64,000 nt of DNA from Nonomuraea sp. PA05 (GCF_008086045.1 NZ_VSEY01000046.1:44466-108465); one strand, 5' to 3'; positions 45,367 to 55,572 are shown, numbered from the stretch's first letter. A program made the numbers and translations. Notes: generated from the letters alone by a model not told the origin.

Positions 45367-45915
45367 ATGCGAAACTCCCTCCTCAAGGGTGCCGCGCTGG
45401 CAATTGCGGCCGGTGCCCTGCTCCTCCCGGCTGTCCCGGCCTCGGCCACCGCCACCGCCACCGCGGCGAGCACCGCCGCCGAGCCGTTCTCCACCTTCGA
45501 CGTGAAGGTGAAGGCCAGCAAGACCGTCAAGCCGGGCGGAAAGATCACGTACACGATCAACGCTGTCAACAAGGGCCCGCACTACGCGGACTCCTGGTTC
45601 GTCGGCGGCCAGTTCCCCAAGGGTGTCGACCTGCGCAAGATCCAGTACTGGGCGGAGAAGGACACCGAGTGCTTCCTTGACGGGCGCGCCTTCTACTGCT
45701 TCATCCCCAGGGTCGTCGAGGTGGGCGAGGCCGTCAGCATGAAGTTCGTGGCCAAGACCACGAAGAAGGCCAAGGGCACCCAGACGGCGACGCTCGGTGT
45801 GGTCACCTACAACGTGGACCAGGGCATGGAGAACATGAGCAAGGAGGAGCTGGACCGGCTCGGCATCCCCGAGTACGCGTTCGCGAAGACGGTCAAGACC
45901 AAGGTCGTTCGCTAA
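45367..45915 (+). CDS. Secreted protein, paralogue 2 (DUF11-like)
   Basis: 182 aa. Signal peptide (AAGALLLPAVPASATATA). The mature domain shares with the protein at 41118 the order YTINAVNKGPHYADSWFVGG, two Cys (ECFLDGRAFYCF), a TATLGVVTYNVDQGMENMS block and EELDRLGI, then ends near KTVKTKVVR. It lacks the Pro-rich tail of paralogue 1. GGAG precedes the ATG. The 100-bp region upstream is AT-rich, as expected for a strong promoter. Function unknown. Confidence 0.87.
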   Translation: MRNSLLKGAALAIAAGALLLPAVPASATATATAASTAAEPFSTFDVKVKASKTVKPGGKITYTINAVNKGPHYADSWFVGGQFPKGVDLRKIQYWAEKDTECFLDGRAFYCFIPRVVEVGEAVSMKFVAKTTKKAKGTQTATLGVVTYNVDQGMENMSKEELDRLGIPEYAFAKTVKTKVVR

Positions 45916-45992
45916 AGTTCACCCGCCGCGCCCGGGCCGAATGCCGTACCTGCTTCACGAGCATCGGACCGGGCGCAGTACCGTGGCTGGAT

Positions 45993-47213
45993 GTGGACCA
46001 GCGCACCCTCCTGATCACACTGACCGGCCCTGACCGTCCGGGCGTCACCTCGCGTCTTTTCTCCGTCCTGTCGCGCTTTCCGGTGACGGTCGCCGACATC
46101 GAGCAGGTCGTCATCCGAGGCCGGCTCACGCTAGGCGTGCTCGTCGCGTACGCGGGCGGCCCCTCGACCGGCACCGGCACCACCCTCGGCGCCATGTGGA
46201 CCGCCGTCGAACGCGTGGCCGAGGACCTCGGCATGGAGGTGGAGCTCTCCACCGGATCGCAGGCCAAGGAGCAGCGCCGCCGCGGCCGGCTGTCGGTCAG
46301 CGTCCTCGGCGCCACCCTGCAGCCCGCCGCCATCGCCGGCATCGCCGGCCGCATCGCCGCCGCCGGGGCGAACATCGACCGCATCGAACGCCTCGCCCAG
46401 TGGCCCGTCACCTGCATCGAGCTGTCCGTCTCCGGCGCCGACCCCGCCGCGCTCCGCGTCGAGCTGGCCGCCGAGGCCGCCGCCCAGGAAGTGGACGTGG
46501 CCGTCCAGCGCACCGGCCTGTCCCGCCGCGCCAAGCGCCTGATCGTCATGGACGTCGACTCGACCCTCATCCAGGGCGAGGTCATCGAGCTGCTCGCGGC
46601 GCACGCCGGCTGCCTGGAGGAGGTCGCCAGGGTCACCGAGGAGGCCATGCGCGGCGAGCTCGACTTCGCCGAGTCGCTGCGCCGCCGGGTGGCGCTGCTC
46701 GAAGGGCTGCCCGCCGAGGTGTTCGAGGACGTGCGCAAGGAGGTCGTCCTCACCCCGGGCGCCCGTACGCTGGTGCGCACGCTCAAGCGGCTCGACTACC
46801 GCTTCGCCATCGTCAGCGGCGGCTTCACCCAGATCACCGACGGGCTCGTCGAGGAGCTCGGCATCGACTACTCCGCCGCGAACGTCCTCGAAGTCGTCGA
46901 CGGCCGCCTCACCGGCCGCGTCGTCGGCGAGATCGTCGACAGGCCGGGCAAGGCGCGGGCGCTGGAGCGCTTCGCCCGCGCCGCCAAGCTGCCGATCTCC
47001 CAGACCGTGGCCATCGGCGACGGCGCCAACGACCTCGACATGATCGCCGCGGCCGGGCTCGGCATCGCGTTCAACGCCAAGCCCGTGGTGCGGCAGGCCG
47101 CCGACACCGCGGTCAACACGCCGTACCTCGACTCGATCCTCTACCTGCTGGGGATCTCGCGGGACGAAGTGGAGGCCGCGGACGCCGAGGACGGGGTGCT
47201 CACGGCCCTGTAA
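45993..47213 (+). CDS. serB: Phosphoserine phosphatase SerB
   Basis: 406 aa. N-terminal ACT-like domains (about 5-170; LITLTGPDRPGVTSRLFSVL). The C-terminal HAD domain (about 185-400) has motif I MDVDSTLIQGE, motif II VSGGF and motif III GDGANDLDMIAAAGLG. Dephosphorylates phosphoserine, the last step of serine synthesis; ACT domains allow feedback by serine. GTG start at 45993; an overlapping ATG at 45991 is out of frame. Length matches mycobacterial SerB2. Confidence 0.95.
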   Translation: MDQRTLLITLTGPDRPGVTSRLFSVLSRFPVTVADIEQVVIRGRLTLGVLVAYAGGPSTGTGTTLGAMWTAVERVAEDLGMEVELSTGSQAKEQRRRGRLSVSVLGATLQPAAIAGIAGRIAAAGANIDRIERLAQWPVTCIELSVSGADPAALRVELAAEAAAQEVDVAVQRTGLSRRAKRLIVMDVDSTLIQGEVIELLAAHAGCLEEVARVTEEAMRGELDFAESLRRRVALLEGLPAEVFEDVRKEVVLTPGARTLVRTLKRLDYRFAIVSGGFTQITDGLVEELGIDYSAANVLEVVDGRLTGRVVGEIVDRPGKARALERFARAAKLPISQTVAIGDGANDLDMIAAAGLGIAFNAKPVVRQAADTAVNTPYLDSILYLLGISRDEVEAADAEDGVLTAL

Positions 47214-47233
47214 GCCCTTTCAGGCCCTTCAGC

Positions 47234-47710
47234 TCACGGCGCTTTGGGGTCCCACTGGGTGATGAGGCGGCCCTGGCCCGGCCAGAGCTCCTCCCACGGC
47301 GACTCCACCCCGATGACCGCGAACGCCCCGGGCCTGAACACGTAGTCGCCCCCGGCCAGCCCCAGCGCGAGCTCGTGCACGCCCGGGTTGTGGCCGCACA
47401 GCACCACCGTGCTCAGCCCGGGGTCGGTCCGGCGGACCAGCTCCAGCAGCTCGTCCGGGTAGGCCTCGTAGATCTCGCGCTCGTAGCTGATCTCCACCTC
47501 GGGGAACGCCAGCTCGGCGGTGCGCCTGGTTCTGACCGCCGGGGAGCAGAGCACCGCGTCGGGCTCCAGGCCCGCCGCTCTGATCTCGTCGCCCACCCGC
47601 TTGGCGTCCCGCTCGCCCCGGTCCGTCAGGGGACGCTCGCGGTCGGCCAGGCCCGGGACCTGGGCGGCTTTGGCGTGGCGCAGCACGATCAAGGTACGCA
47701 ACGGAGTCAT
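47234..47710 (-). CDS. SixA-type phosphohistidine phosphatase
   Basis: 158 aa histidine phosphatase. Catalytic motif LRHAKAAQ at about residue 10 (RHA in place of RHG, usual in SixA) and the second His in VVLCGHNPG. SixA proteins remove phosphate from phosphohistidine. The ATG overlaps the stop of a 38-residue membrane protein gene, so it is the second gene of a two-gene operon. Physiological target unknown. Confidence 0.92.
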   Translation of the reverse strand: MTPLRTLIVLRHAKAAQVPGLADRERPLTDRGERDAKRVGDEIRAAGLEPDAVLCSPAVRTRRTAELAFPEVEISYEREIYEAYPDELLELVRRTDPGLSTVVLCGHNPGVHELALGLAGGDYVFRPGAFAVIGVESPWEELWPGQGRLITQWDPKAP

Positions 47711-47823
47711 CCCGTCTTCGAGGCCCAGAGGGACAACGCGATGATCACTGCGAGGATCGCGATCATCGCCAGGAGAATCAGGCCCAGGGTCTTGCCGCCG
47801 CTGGGCCGGTTTTCGTCGTTCAC
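47707..47823 (-). CDS. 38-residue single-helix membrane protein
   Basis: From GTG 47823 to a TGA that overlaps the SixA ATG (ATGA). The product is a short hydrophilic N-terminus (NDENRPSGGKTL) followed by one strongly hydrophobic helix (LILLAMIAILAVIIALSLW) and a short basic end. Too small for most gene finders. Coupling to SixA suggests it tethers or regulates the phosphatase at the membrane. Frame use of G/C third positions is consistent with coding. Confidence 0.7.
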   Translation of the reverse strand: MNDENRPSGGKTLGLILLAMIAILAVIIALSLWASKTG

Positions 47824-48407
<584 letters not shown>

Positions 48408-50729
48408 CTACGACGCCACAGGCTCGTGCTCGCGGTTGTTGTTGCTGGCCTCAGGCTCGCTGGTCACCGAACGCCGCTTGGACACGATGATCGCCCCGAC
48501 CACCACGGCCACCGCCACCACCGTGATCCCGACGCGCACCACCGGGTTGGCCGCGTACAGCACCACCGCGGGCGCCACCAGCAGCGCCACCAGGTTCATC
48601 ACCTTGATCAGCGGGTTGATGGCCGGGCCCGCCGTGTCCTTGAACGGGTCACCGACCGTGTCACCGATGACCGTGGCGGCGTGCGCATCGGAGCCCTTGC
48701 CGCCGTGGTGACCGTCCTCGACCAGCTTCTTGGCGTTGTCCCAGGCGCCGCCCGAGTTCGACAGGAAGACGGCCATCAGAGTGCCGCAGGCGATGGCCCC
48801 GGCCAGGAAGGCGCCCAGCGGCGCGTACCCCAGCGCGAACCCGACCGCGATCGGCGTCATGACCGCCAGCAGGCCGGGCGTGGCCAGTTCGCGGAGCGAG
48901 TCGCGGGTGCAGATGTCGACGACCCGGCCGTACTCCGGCTTCTCGGTGCCGTCCATGATGCCGGGCTTGTTGCGGAACTGGTCGCGTACCTCGAAGACGA
49001 CCCGCATCGCGGCGCGCCCGACCGCCATGATCGCCAGGCCGGAGAACAGGAACACCACCGCGGCGCCGATGATCAGGCCGACGAGGACGTTCGGCTGGTC
49101 GAGGCTGAGCGAGAAGGACGAGAAGCTGCCCAGCGCGTCCTTGACCGCCTGCGAGGCCGTCGCCAGCTCTGTCTCCACCGCCGTGCGGAACGCGCCGAAC
49201 AGCGCTGTGGCGGCCAGTACGGCCGTGGCGATGGCGATGCCCTTGGTGATGGCCTTCGTGGTGTTGCCGACGGCGTCCAGGCTGGTCAGCACACGGGCGC
49301 CCTCGCCCTCGACGTCGCCGGACATCTCCGCGATGCCCTGGGCGTTGTCGGAGACGGGGCCGAAGGTGTCCATGGAGACGATGACGCCGACGGTGGTCAG
49401 CAGGCCGGTGCCCGCCAGCGCCACCGCGAACAGCGCGATCGTCACGTTCCCGAAGCCCAGCAGGAACGCGCCGTAGACGGCGCCGCCGATGATCAGCGCC
49501 GAGTAGACCGCCGACTCCAGGCCGACGCTGATGCCGGACAGGATGACGGTGGCGGGGCCGGTGACCGAGCTCTCGCCGATCTCCCTGACCGGGCGGCGGT
49601 TGGTCTCGGTGAAGTACCCGGTGAGCAACTGGATGGCGCTGGCCAGGACCAGGCCGATGAGGACGGCGCCGATGGCGATGAGCCGCGGGTCGGCGTTGAA
49701 GCCGGTGATCGTCGAGCCGGTCAGCTCGCCGAAGCTGCTCGGCAGGTAGAGGAACGCGGCGACCGTCACCAGCACCGCCGAGATGGCGGCCGAGATGAAG
49801 AAGCTTCGGTTGATCGCGGCCATGCCGTTGCGGTCGCGGTCGCGGAGCCTGGTGACGAAGATGCCGATGATCGCCGTGATCACACCGATCATCGGGACGA
49901 TGAGGGGGAAGACCAGCCCCTCCTCGCCGAAGGCCGCGCGGCCCAGGATGAGGCTCGCCACGAGCATGACCGCGTACGACTCGAACAGGTCGGCCGCCAT
50001 GCCGGCGCAGTCGCCGACGTTGTCGCCCACGTTGTCGGCGATGGTGGCGGCGTTGCGCGGGTCGTCCTCGGGGATGCCCTGCTCGACCTTGCCGACCAGG
50101 TCGGCGCCCACGTCGGCGGCCTTGGTGAAGATGCCGCCGCCGACTCGCATGAACATGGCCAGCAGCGCCGCGCCGAACCCGAAGCCTTCGAGCACGCCGG
50201 GCGCGTTGCCCTGGTAGACGAACACCACCACGGCCGCGCCCAGCAGGCCGAGGCCCACCGTGAACATCCCGGCCACACCGCCGGTGCGGAACGCGATGCG
50301 CATCGCGCGCTTCTCCCCGCCCTCCCGGGCGGCGGCCGCGACGCGGACGTTCCCGCGCACGGCCAGCCACATGCCCATGAACCCGGTCAGCGCGGAGAAC
50401 ACCGCACCGACCACGAAGAAGATGGAGCGGCCGATGCGTACGTCTGTTTCCGCAGGTAGCAACAGCAACAGGAAGGGGATCACGACGACGAAGATCGCCA
50501 ACGTGCGGAACTGGCGCGTGAGGTAGGCGGCGGCGCCCTCTTGGACGGCGCGCGCGATGTTCTGCATGCGTTCGGTGCCCTGGCCGGCGGCCAGCACCTC
50601 ACGCACCAGGCCGCCTGCGACGGCCAGCGCGATCAGTGCGACCGCGGCGACCACGATCACGATGGTGAGATTGTTTCCGCTCAGGGCCAGATTGGACGCT
50701 GGCTCCGATGCCAGCATGTGCCTGCTCAT
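48408..50729 (-). CDS. hppA: Membrane H+-translocating pyrophosphatase
   Basis: 773 aa from ATG 50729, with GAGGAGAAC upstream. About 16 membrane helices. Couples pyrophosphate hydrolysis to proton export. The catalytic loop DVGADLVGKVEQGIPEDDPRN and the second conserved block DNVGDNVGDCAGM are intact. The segment GNTTKAITKG has Lys where potassium-dependent enzymes have Ala, so this is predicted to be the K+-independent type. Monocistronic. Confidence 0.97.
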   Translation of the reverse strand: MSRHMLASEPASNLALSGNNLTIVIVVAAVALIALAVAGGLVREVLAAGQGTERMQNIARAVQEGAAAYLTRQFRTLAIFVVVIPFLLLLLPAETDVRIGRSIFFVVGAVFSALTGFMGMWLAVRGNVRVAAAAREGGEKRAMRIAFRTGGVAGMFTVGLGLLGAAVVVFVYQGNAPGVLEGFGFGAALLAMFMRVGGGIFTKAADVGADLVGKVEQGIPEDDPRNAATIADNVGDNVGDCAGMAADLFESYAVMLVASLILGRAAFGEEGLVFPLIVPMIGVITAIIGIFVTRLRDRDRNGMAAINRSFFISAAISAVLVTVAAFLYLPSSFGELTGSTITGFNADPRLIAIGAVLIGLVLASAIQLLTGYFTETNRRPVREIGESSVTGPATVILSGISVGLESAVYSALIIGGAVYGAFLLGFGNVTIALFAVALAGTGLLTTVGVIVSMDTFGPVSDNAQGIAEMSGDVEGEGARVLTSLDAVGNTTKAITKGIAIATAVLAATALFGAFRTAVETELATASQAVKDALGSFSSFSLSLDQPNVLVGLIIGAAVVFLFSGLAIMAVGRAAMRVVFEVRDQFRNKPGIMDGTEKPEYGRVVDICTRDSLRELATPGLLAVMTPIAVGFALGYAPLGAFLAGAIACGTLMAVFLSNSGGAWDNAKKLVEDGHHGGKGSDAHAATVIGDTVGDPFKDTAGPAINPLIKVMNLVALLVAPAVVLYAANPVVRVGITVVAVAVVVGAIIVSKRRSVTSEPEASNNNREHEPVAS

Positions 50730-51798
50730 CGTTCTCCTCGGCAAGACCGGTCGTCCTGCCCGGGCGGTGCTGCAGTTTTCCTCGGCGGGTGTTGCGGCAC
50801 CATCCGGGTTGTGGGTGCCGCTTCCGGTTGAATCCGCGTTCCTCTGGATCACCTTGGCCGGTGCCGGGAGTCTACGCAGGGGCTCAGCGGATATGAAGGC
50901 TCTCGCGGTCGCTAATTGTGCGAGTGTCTAGTAATCCCCTGCCTGGGACCCGGTTTGGGATCTGACAAGTGGAATTTCCCTGAGTTACGGTCTCTGCAAG
51001 AGGGGGATAGGGGAGGACCGTAATTCGCTCCGGGAGTGGCATGGTTTGGGGAGTGAGGTGGGTTTTGGGGCTGGATGAGGCGGTGTGGTCTGTAGTCATG
51101 CGGGCGAGGGCTCTTTGAGCTCGGAAGCCGAAAGGCATGACCGGGGAGGGGCCTCTTCCGACGCCGTATCGGGCGGGTGCCGGGAAGCACGTACAGACAC
51201 ACCAGGCCCTCAGATGCCGGGCGACTTCGCGTGGACACGAGGAGTCTCGGCGCGCGCCTGGCACCGAGTCCAGCCCTCACACAAGCGGCTCGCGACTCGC
51301 CCTGACCCGTATCGAGCCATCCCACAACCCGGCGGCAGGCCCTTGCCGGCGAGGCCAAGCCCTGAGACCAGCTCCGCCTCAGCCTGGAATCAGCGCCAGC
51401 CCAGCTCACATGCAGGCTTAGCTCTTACCTGCAGCCTCAGATACAGGGCTCAGCCCCAGAAACAAGCTCAGCTCCATCCGGAGCACTGCTGCAGGCTCGA
51501 ACGCAGCATCAGCCCGGATTCAGGCTCGCCTTAGCCCCGGATACAGGATCGCCTCAGCTTCGGATACAGGCTGGCCTCAGCCCGCTGCAGCAAACCTCGG
51601 CCCAGCCTCAACCCCCATGTAGCAGACTCCGGCCAGCATCAGTCCGGCTCAGCCTCGACGCAGCAGACTCCGGCCAGCATCAGCCGAACCCAGCCTTAGC
51701 CCTGACTCAGCGGACCTCGCCCCACCATCGATCCGGCCCAGCCTCAACCCCGAGGCAGCGCCAACGACACAGCCGACGACTCAGGCCCAGGGGCCGGT
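50730..51798. other. Long intergenic region with degenerate repeats
   Basis: Upstream of hppA. About 50730-51000 should hold the hppA promoter, which I cannot place with certainty. From about 51240 to 51780 the sequence is a degenerate array of CAGCCTCAG-like words. It includes a 22-bp direct repeat (AGCAGACTCCGGCCAGCATC core) at 51621-51642 and 51662-51683. Open frames here have no coding features I trust. Confidence 0.7.
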
Positions 51799-52218
51799 CT
51801 AGACGCCGACGGCCGCTGGCCAGCTCATGCGAATGTTCGTCCCCTTAGGACTGGGAAACACCTGGACGTCATCGGCCAAGCCCTCGATGACCGCGATGCC
51901 GAAGTTCGACATGAACGAGTCGGACAGCATGCCCAGATCGAGGGGCTGCTCCTGCTTGATCTCGTCACTGGGGGCCTGGTCGCTGACCGTGACCTCGAAA
52001 CGCCCGGAGTCGTCACGTAGCTCGATGCGGATGGGCTCGCCCGGACAGTGCGCGCGATGCGCCTCCACCGCCCGGGAACACGCCTCCCCCACAGCGAGCC
52101 TGACCTCGTCCAGCAGGGACTCCTCGACGCCGGTGCGGCGGGCGATCGCCGTCGCCACCAGCCGGGCGGTCCGCACATGCGCGGGGAGTGCGCTGAACGT
52201 CAGCTCGACGGTAGCCAT
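51799..52218 (-). CDS. RsbW-like ATP-binding regulator (anti-sigma/HATPase_c)
   Basis: 139 aa. GHKL ATPase fold: N-box EVRLAVGEACSRAVEAH at about 37-53 and G-box segments near LSDSFMSNFGIAVIEGLADDV. It resembles RsbW/SpoIIAB-type kinases that bind sigma factors and phosphorylate STAS antagonists. It starts 1 bp after the STAS gene, which is its obvious partner. No sigma factor gene is adjacent, so the target sigma is elsewhere. Confidence 0.92.
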   Translation of the reverse strand: MATVELTFSALPAHVRTARLVATAIARRTGVEESLLDEVRLAVGEACSRAVEAHRAHCPGEPIRIELRDDSGRFEVTVSDQAPSDEIKQEQPLDLGMLSDSFMSNFGIAVIEGLADDVQVFPSPKGTNIRMSWPAAVGV

Positions 52219-52219
52219 G

Positions 52220-52570
52220 CTACTTGTCTTTGCCGTGAGCTTCCTTGGCCTCGTCGACCGAAGCGTAGATCCCGAAGACCTTGGTGAGACCGGTGATCCG
52301 GAAGATCTTCAGGATGCGCTCCTGCGTGCAGACGAGCTCGAGGGAGCCGTCGTGCGCACGAACCCGCTTGAGCCCCCCGACCAGGACACCGAGGCCCGTC
52401 GAGTCGAGGAAGTCCACCTTCTCCATGTTGACAAGAAGGTGGAAGTTGCCCTTGTTGACCAGGTCGATGAGGAGCTCACGCAATCTCGGCGCCGTGTAGA
52501 CATCGATCTCACCCTCGACCTCCACGATGGTGAGTCGGTCTTCGGTGCGGTGATCCAACTTCAGATCCAC
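52220..52570 (-). CDS. STAS-domain anti-sigma factor antagonist
   Basis: 116 aa from GTG 52570, with GGAGGATCT upstream. The STAS domain spans nearly all of it (TIVEVEGEIDVYTAPRLRELL, DFLDSTGLGVLVGGLK). The Ser in FLDSTG is the expected phosphorylation site. It would bind the RsbW-like protein encoded next and free its sigma partner. Divergent from the helicase gene by 169 bp. Confidence 0.95.
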   Translation of the reverse strand: MDLKLDHRTEDRLTIVEVEGEIDVYTAPRLRELLIDLVNKGNFHLLVNMEKVDFLDSTGLGVLVGGLKRVRAHDGSLELVCTQERILKIFRITGLTKVFGIYASVDEAKEAHGKDK

Positions 52571-52739
52571 AGATCCTCCAGCGCCTCGCCTGCGAAAGTA
52601 CTCTTGCGGGCCTGGCAATCTGGAGCGTGGCCCCAGACTGTCCGACCCTGACGCGCGGCATTCAACCACGCGCCTGGCTTGTGTCTATACGAAATCACGA
52701 TTCCCGGCGACTTTGCCCATCGATGCAAGACTGGAAACA

Positions 52740-55250
52740 GTGACTTCCTCCGGATCCTCCCCACAACAGGCAGGTCCACTCCTCCACCACCTGCTTGGCG
52801 TTCCCGCACGTCATGAGCGTGTCACCCATGTGGAGCATGTTCCAGCACGTCAGGCGGGTCAAGTCCGTTGGCCCAAATGGACGCCTGAAGTACTTGTTAC
52901 GCGCTTGGCGAACCGAGGGGTGACAGGACTCTGGCCCCACCAGTACGAAGCCGCCGACCTGGCACACCGTGGCCGAAACGTGATCATCTCCACAGGCACG
53001 GCCTCCGGCAAGTCGCTGGCGTACCTCACCCCGGCGATCGCCTCCTGTCTCGACGGCGGCACGGTCCTGTACCTGACGCCCACCAAGGCCCTGGCCGCCG
53101 ACCAGCTCCGCGGCCTACGCGAGCTGCGCATCACCCAGCTCCGCGCGTCCTGCTTCGACGGCGACACCCCTTTCGAGGAACGCACCTGGGTGCGCCAGCA
53201 CGCCAACTACGTGCTGACCAACCCCGACATGCTCCACCGCAGCATCCTGCCCAGACACGCCCAGTGGTCGTCGTTCTTCCGCCGGCTGCGCATGGTCGTC
53301 GTGGACGAGTGCCACGGCTACCGCGGCGTCTTCGGCTCGCATGTCGCCCAGATCCTGCGCCGCCTGCGCCGCGCCTGCGCCCGCTACAACTCCCGCCCCA
53401 CGTTCGTGCTCGCCTCCGCGACGGCCAGCGAGCCTGGCGTGTTCGCCACGCGGCTGACGGGGCTTGAGATGGACGAGGTGACGGTGGACGCCTCGCCGAA
53501 GGGCTCAACCACCATCGCGCTGTGGGAGCCGCCCCTGACGGAGCTCCGGGGCGAGGGAGGGGCTCCTGTGCGGCGGACGGCCACGGCGGAGGCGGCGGAT
53601 CTGCTGGCGGACCTCGTTCTGGCCGACGTACGTACGCTCGCCTTCGTCCGATCCCGTCGCGGCGCCGAAACCGTCGCTCTGTCGGCCCGCGCCAAACTCG
53701 CCGACGTCGCCTTCTCCATCTCAGCCCCCACCCCCGCTTCGACTCTCAGGCCCAGTCCCACCTCAGCCTCCACTCCAGCACCGGCGTCCCCATCAACGCC
53801 CAATTCCGCCCCCACCTCCGCGCCCAGCCCCGCCTCCCCCCACACCTCCACCTCCACCTCCACCTCCACCCATGGGCCTCTCACTTGGGCCCTGCCTGAA
53901 CCCCCCGATCCCACCCTGGCCGACCTCCCCAACAAGATCGCCGCCTACCGGGCCGGCTACCTCGCCGAAGACCGCAGACTCCTCGAAAAGGCCCTCCGCG
54001 CCGGCACCATCATGGGCTTGGCCACCACAAACGCCCTCGAACTCGGCGTCGACGTCTCCGGCCTGGACGCCGTACTGATCACCGGCTGGCCAGGCACCCG
54101 CGCCTCCCTCTGGCAGCAGGCGGGCCGCGCCGGTCGCGACGGCCAGGACGCTCTAGCCGTACTGATCGCCAGAGACGACCCGCTGGACACCTACCTCGTC
54201 CACCACCCGGACGCCCTGTTCGGCCAGCCCGTGGAGGCGATCGTCCTCGACCCGGGCAACCCGTACGTCCTGGGTCCCCACCTCTGCGCCGCGGCAGCCG
54301 AGATCCCTTTGACCGAGGACGACCTGCCGATCTTCGGCCCCAGCACCTCGAAGGTGCTCGACGACCTCGTGTCGCAGGGCCTGCTCAGGCGACGTCCCGC
54401 AGGCTGGTTCTGGACCCGGCGGGAACGCGCGACCGACCTCGCCGACATCCGCGGCGGCGGCGGCAACCCCATCCAGGTCGTGGAGTCATCCACAGGCCGC
54501 CTCCTGGGCAGTGTGGACGAGCCCTCCGCCCACACGACCGTCCACACCGGCGCGGTCTACCTGCACCAGGGCGAGACCTTCCTCGTGGAGCTCCTGGACC
54601 TGGACGCCGGCGTCGCCCTCGTCACCAGCGCCAACCCGGACTACACCACGTTCGCCCGCGACATCACCGACATCTCCATCCTCTCCACAGAACGCTCCCG
54701 CTCCCTCGGTCCGGGGACGCTCCACTTCGGCGAGGTGGAGGTAACCCGCCAAGTCGTCTCCTACCTCATGAGACGCCTCCAATCAGGCGAAATGCTCGGT
54801 GACGAGCCCTTGGAACTACCGCCCCGCACCCTCCGCACCCGCGCCGTCTGGTGGACACTCCCCGCCTCCGCCGTCACCCCTCTCGCCGAAGCCGGGATCG
54901 ACCTCGGCGGAGCCGCACACGCCGCCGAACATGCCTCGATCGGCCTGCTCCCACTGTTCGCGACTTGCGACCGCTGGGACATCGGCGGCGTCTCCACGGA
55001 ACTTCACGCTGACACCGGCCTGCTCACCGTCTTCGTCTACGACGGCCACGAGGGCGGCGCCGGCTTCGCCGAACGCGGTTACGCCCGCGCCACGGACTGG
55101 CTGACCGCCACCCGCGAGGCGATCACGTCCTGCGAGTGCGAACGCGGCTGCCCATCCTGCATCCAGTCCCCGAAATGCGGCAACGGCAACGAGCCCTTGG
55201 ACAAACGCGGCGCCATCCGCCTCCTCAACACACTCCTCGCATCACCGTGA
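52740..55250 (+). CDS. DECH-box helicase of the helicase/secretion neighbourhood
   Basis: 836 aa from GTG 52740 (TTG 52713 also in frame). Superfamily 2 motifs: Walker A TGTASGKS, DECH in VVVDECHGYRG, SATAS motif III and QQAGRAGRDGQ motif VI. The C-terminal DUF1998-type zinc region has four Cys (CECERGCPSCIQSPKC). It corresponds to the helicase found beside Tad genes in many actinobacteria (Rv3649) and is related to MrfA/YprA repair helicases. Between the two RecA domains sits an unusual Pro/Ser/Thr-rich insert of about 55 residues (53718-53875), encoded partly by an ACCTCC hexamer repeat. Confidence 0.93.
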   Translation: MTSSGSSPQQAGPLLHHLLGVPARHERVTHVEHVPARQAGQVRWPKWTPEVLVTRLANRGVTGLWPHQYEAADLAHRGRNVIISTGTASGKSLAYLTPAIASCLDGGTVLYLTPTKALAADQLRGLRELRITQLRASCFDGDTPFEERTWVRQHANYVLTNPDMLHRSILPRHAQWSSFFRRLRMVVVDECHGYRGVFGSHVAQILRRLRRACARYNSRPTFVLASATASEPGVFATRLTGLEMDEVTVDASPKGSTTIALWEPPLTELRGEGGAPVRRTATAEAADLLADLVLADVRTLAFVRSRRGAETVALSARAKLADVAFSISAPTPASTLRPSPTSASTPAPASPSTPNSAPTSAPSPASPHTSTSTSTSTHGPLTWALPEPPDPTLADLPNKIAAYRAGYLAEDRRLLEKALRAGTIMGLATTNALELGVDVSGLDAVLITGWPGTRASLWQQAGRAGRDGQDALAVLIARDDPLDTYLVHHPDALFGQPVEAIVLDPGNPYVLGPHLCAAAAEIPLTEDDLPIFGPSTSKVLDDLVSQGLLRRRPAGWFWTRRERATDLADIRGGGGNPIQVVESSTGRLLGSVDEPSAHTTVHTGAVYLHQGETFLVELLDLDAGVALVTSANPDYTTFARDITDISILSTERSRSLGPGTLHFGEVEVTRQVVSYLMRRLQSGEMLGDEPLELPPRTLRTRAVWWTLPASAVTPLAEAGIDLGGAAHAAEHASIGLLPLFATCDRWDIGGVSTELHADTGLLTVFVYDGHEGGAGFAERGYARATDWLTATREAITSCECERGCPSCIQSPKCGNGNEPLDKRGAIRLLNTLLASP
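53846..53873. repeat. ACCTCC hexanucleotide repeat within the helicase gene
   Basis: At least four consecutive copies of ACCTCC encoding alternating Thr and Ser. It is part of the Pro/Ser/Thr insert between the helicase RecA domains. Confidence 0.8.
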
Positions 55251-55572
55251 CCGCACTCATTCACCCGAAGAATCACACTCAAAGACCGCGCGCGCATAAG
55301 CATCGATCCACAAAGAAAACGGGCGCGCACAACCAGGGCAGCTACGCAGCCACACAATGGCACCAAATCAGGCCACAAACCGATCGGTATGCCTAGCACC
55401 CTCGTGCGCCGAACCTCGGCTCCACGAACCCAAGTTCCACGCGGGCCATGCACAGCCAGTTCTGTGCCATGCATGCGCGGCCAATTCCCAAAAACCGCAC
55501 GACCTGATTCCGGTGGACAGCGCGCCACCGAGCCCCGGCTAGCGCCGTCACCGTGCGGCGGCCAGCCGTTTC
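55251..55572. other. Intergenic region between convergent genes
   Basis: 322 bp of lower GC content between the helicase stop and the stop of the repeat-containing membrane protein. No hairpin of clear terminator strength, promoter or gene was found. Confidence 0.6.

Noticed and set aside
48426..50459. 677-codon plus-strand frame opposite hppA
   Set aside because: His/Asp/Arg/Gly-rich shadow of hppA codons. No start with ribosome site and no recognisable domain.
51085..51534. 149-codon frame upstream of hppA
   Set aside because: Lies in a degenerate CAGCCTCAG array. Codon use is random in third positions and the product has no recognisable feature.
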